NCBI RefSeq assembly: GCF_000183425.1
Contig: NC_014759.1
Coordinates: 2,511,001-2,575,000 of the forward strand
Reading direction: 5' to 3'
Length of the DNA: 64,000 bases
Source: Marivirga tractuosa DSM 4126
GTDB taxonomy: Bacteria > Bacteroidota > Bacteroidia > Cytophagales > Cyclobacteriaceae
In this document: positions 63,176-64,000 of the stretch, one piece after another
Position numbering within the stretch: position 1 is the first letter of the stretch
Layout of the letters: each line of letters starts with the position of its first letter
Translations under genes and position numbers: made by a program
Notes under the pieces: model-generated
Told to the model about the DNA's origin: nothing
Databases searched by the model: none
The model's input: the letters and a program-made list of their open reading frames with translations, nothing else

Positions 63176-63379
63176 ATGGAAAAGAATTTAGAAAGAACAA
63201 GAGAAAGAGTTTTTGCCGGTGTTTGCGGAGGAATAGCAAAATATTTTGGCTGGGATGCAGGTAAAGTTCGTCTGCTTTATGTATTGATATCAATTCTTAG
63301 CGCAGCATTTCCTGGTATATTAGTTTATATAATACTGTGGTTTGTGATGCCAGAAGAGAAATTGAGTTGGAAAAGGTAA
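63176..63379 (+). CDS. PspC-domain protein
   Basis: 67 residues. The PspC signature is complete: RERVFAGVCGGIAKYFGWDAGKVRLLYVLISILSAAFPGILVYIILWFVMPE, a single membrane-associated unit. PspC-type proteins respond to inner-membrane stress. A stand-alone PspC without other psp genes is common in this phylum. Six bases separate its stop from the end of the convergent DUF4783 gene. Confidence 0.9.
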   Translation: MEKNLERTRERVFAGVCGGIAKYFGWDAGKVRLLYVLISILSAAFPGILVYIILWFVMPEEKLSWKR

Positions 63380-63385
63380 GCTGAG

Positions 63386-63790
63386 TTACTCCTTAGAAAA
63401 ATCTATTATATATATTTTTTCTTTGCCATTAATTTTTTTTGCTCTTATTAGAACAAGATAAGTGCCTTCGGAATGGACATAATTTCCTATTGCGTAGTTC
63501 AACCCTTCGGGCGAACTTCCTTGATGAGCATATTCAAAACTAATGGGTTCATGCTTTTTGAAAAACTCTTTTAGATATATTTCAGCATGTACATTGCTAT
63601 AATTTCCTGATTCTCCATTGATGTTCAGCTCAATATTATCATGGAAATGTTGAGATAATTCTTTTGAGCTCCCTGCTTTTAGTGCAGATCTAACATCAGC
63701 AAAAAGAGATTCACTTTGTGCATGACTATTACTCAAGCAGAAACCTGAAATAATAATTATTAAGAAATATTTAATAGCAAATTCCTTCAT
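63386..63790 (-). CDS. Secreted DUF4783-like protein
   Basis: 134 residues. MKEFAIKYFLIIIISGFCLSNSHAQ is a signal peptide. The mature segment (SLFADVRSALKAGSSKELSQHFHDNIELNI, YSNVHAEIYLKEFFKKHEPISFEYAHQGSS, GTYLVLIRAKKINGKEKIYIIDF) matches DUF4783, an NTF2-like fold of unknown function. It is convergent with the PspC gene. The 210 bases beyond it to the end of the window are AT-rich with no further gene recognised. Confidence 0.78.
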   Translation of the reverse strand: MKEFAIKYFLIIIISGFCLSNSHAQSESLFADVRSALKAGSSKELSQHFHDNIELNINGESGNYSNVHAEIYLKEFFKKHEPISFEYAHQGSSPEGLNYAIGNYVHSEGTYLVLIRAKKINGKEKIYIIDFSKE

Positions 63791-64000
63791 TAGGATTTTA
63801 ATTCAATTTAAATAGGTCAATAAGCTAAAATTATGCCATACATTGCATATAGTACTTTTATTTCTCTTTATTCAATAGATAATTATAATATTTACACAAA
63901 ATAGCATAATGGAATTGAGTATGCAAAAAGCATTCATTTATTTTACCTATAAACCGGATTAAATTTATTTACTTCTAATATCTAGCATTTTACCAATTAA

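Overview
This 64-kb window is AT-rich, gene-dense chromosomal DNA. It most likely comes from a marine, gliding-type member of the Bacteroidota, order Cytophagales (Marivirga-like). The lineage is inferred from the gene families: type IX secretion (T9SS) C-terminal domains, a CarboxypepD_reg-type TonB-dependent receptor, a DUF2723 membrane protein, LytS/LytTR signalling, BF3164-like beta-propeller lipoproteins, many small lipoproteins, and a TTG/TAnnTTTG promoter. No tRNA, rRNA, CRISPR array, prophage or intact insertion sequence was recognised.

Layout. 0-4 kb: the 3' end of a DUF2723 gene, then a leftward cell-surface cluster of a Cys-rich secreted peptide, a beta-propeller lipoprotein and a carboxypeptidase-like regulatory-domain protein whose C-terminus looks frameshifted. 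4-14 kb: housekeeping genes (rlmB, a PLP desulfhydrase/deaminase, a THUMP-like methyltransferase, asd) and a giant lamin-tail secreted protein. 14-22 kb: gpmI, a type II restriction-modification pair, and mfd, all leftward; the RM pair sits directly upstream of gpmI. 22-34 kb: CsaA, a cytochrome-oxidase subunit III-like protein, a membrane-anchored MutS-like ATPase, tag, an SDR, an acyltransferase with a short CPXCG protein, a lipid kinase with a 44-residue membrane protein, an APP1-type phosphatase, a 1-Cys peroxiredoxin and a ClC channel.

33.9-34.4 kb is a 477-bp gene-free spacer holding three exact DnaA boxes in one orientation at 10- and 20-bp spacing, followed by an AT-rich, T-rich tract. 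It is a candidate chromosomal replication origin. 34-45 kb: an S41 protease lipoprotein, a putative beta-barrel protein, lysA, a CPA2 antiporter, and a rightward cluster of TonB receptor, small membrane protein, LytS-type kinase, DUF2306-like membrane protein and LytTR regulator. 45-55 kb: an SDR, an RluA-family synthase, a giant T9SS metalloprotease, an XRE regulator divergent from ytxH-dps with a paired operator between them, lpxH, and a tiny protein that is almost only a T9SS-like C-terminal domain. 55-64 kb: an ECF sigma factor with a Ser/Thr kinase-TPR protein, a second ECF sigma factor with a small partner, nth, a DASS transporter, a PlsC-like acyltransferase, a PspC protein and a DUF4783 protein.

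The genes group into envelope biogenesis and lipid turnover (lpxH, the PlsC-like gene, the lipid kinase/APP1 pair), lysine/diaminopimelate synthesis (asd, lysA), DNA repair (mfd, tag, nth, MutS-like), oxidative and iron stress (dps, peroxiredoxin) and surface sensing (two ECF systems, one LytS/LytTR system). Several intergenic inverted-repeat elements are dispersed through the window, including two related copies and one half copy of a GC-rich, MITE-like repeat.
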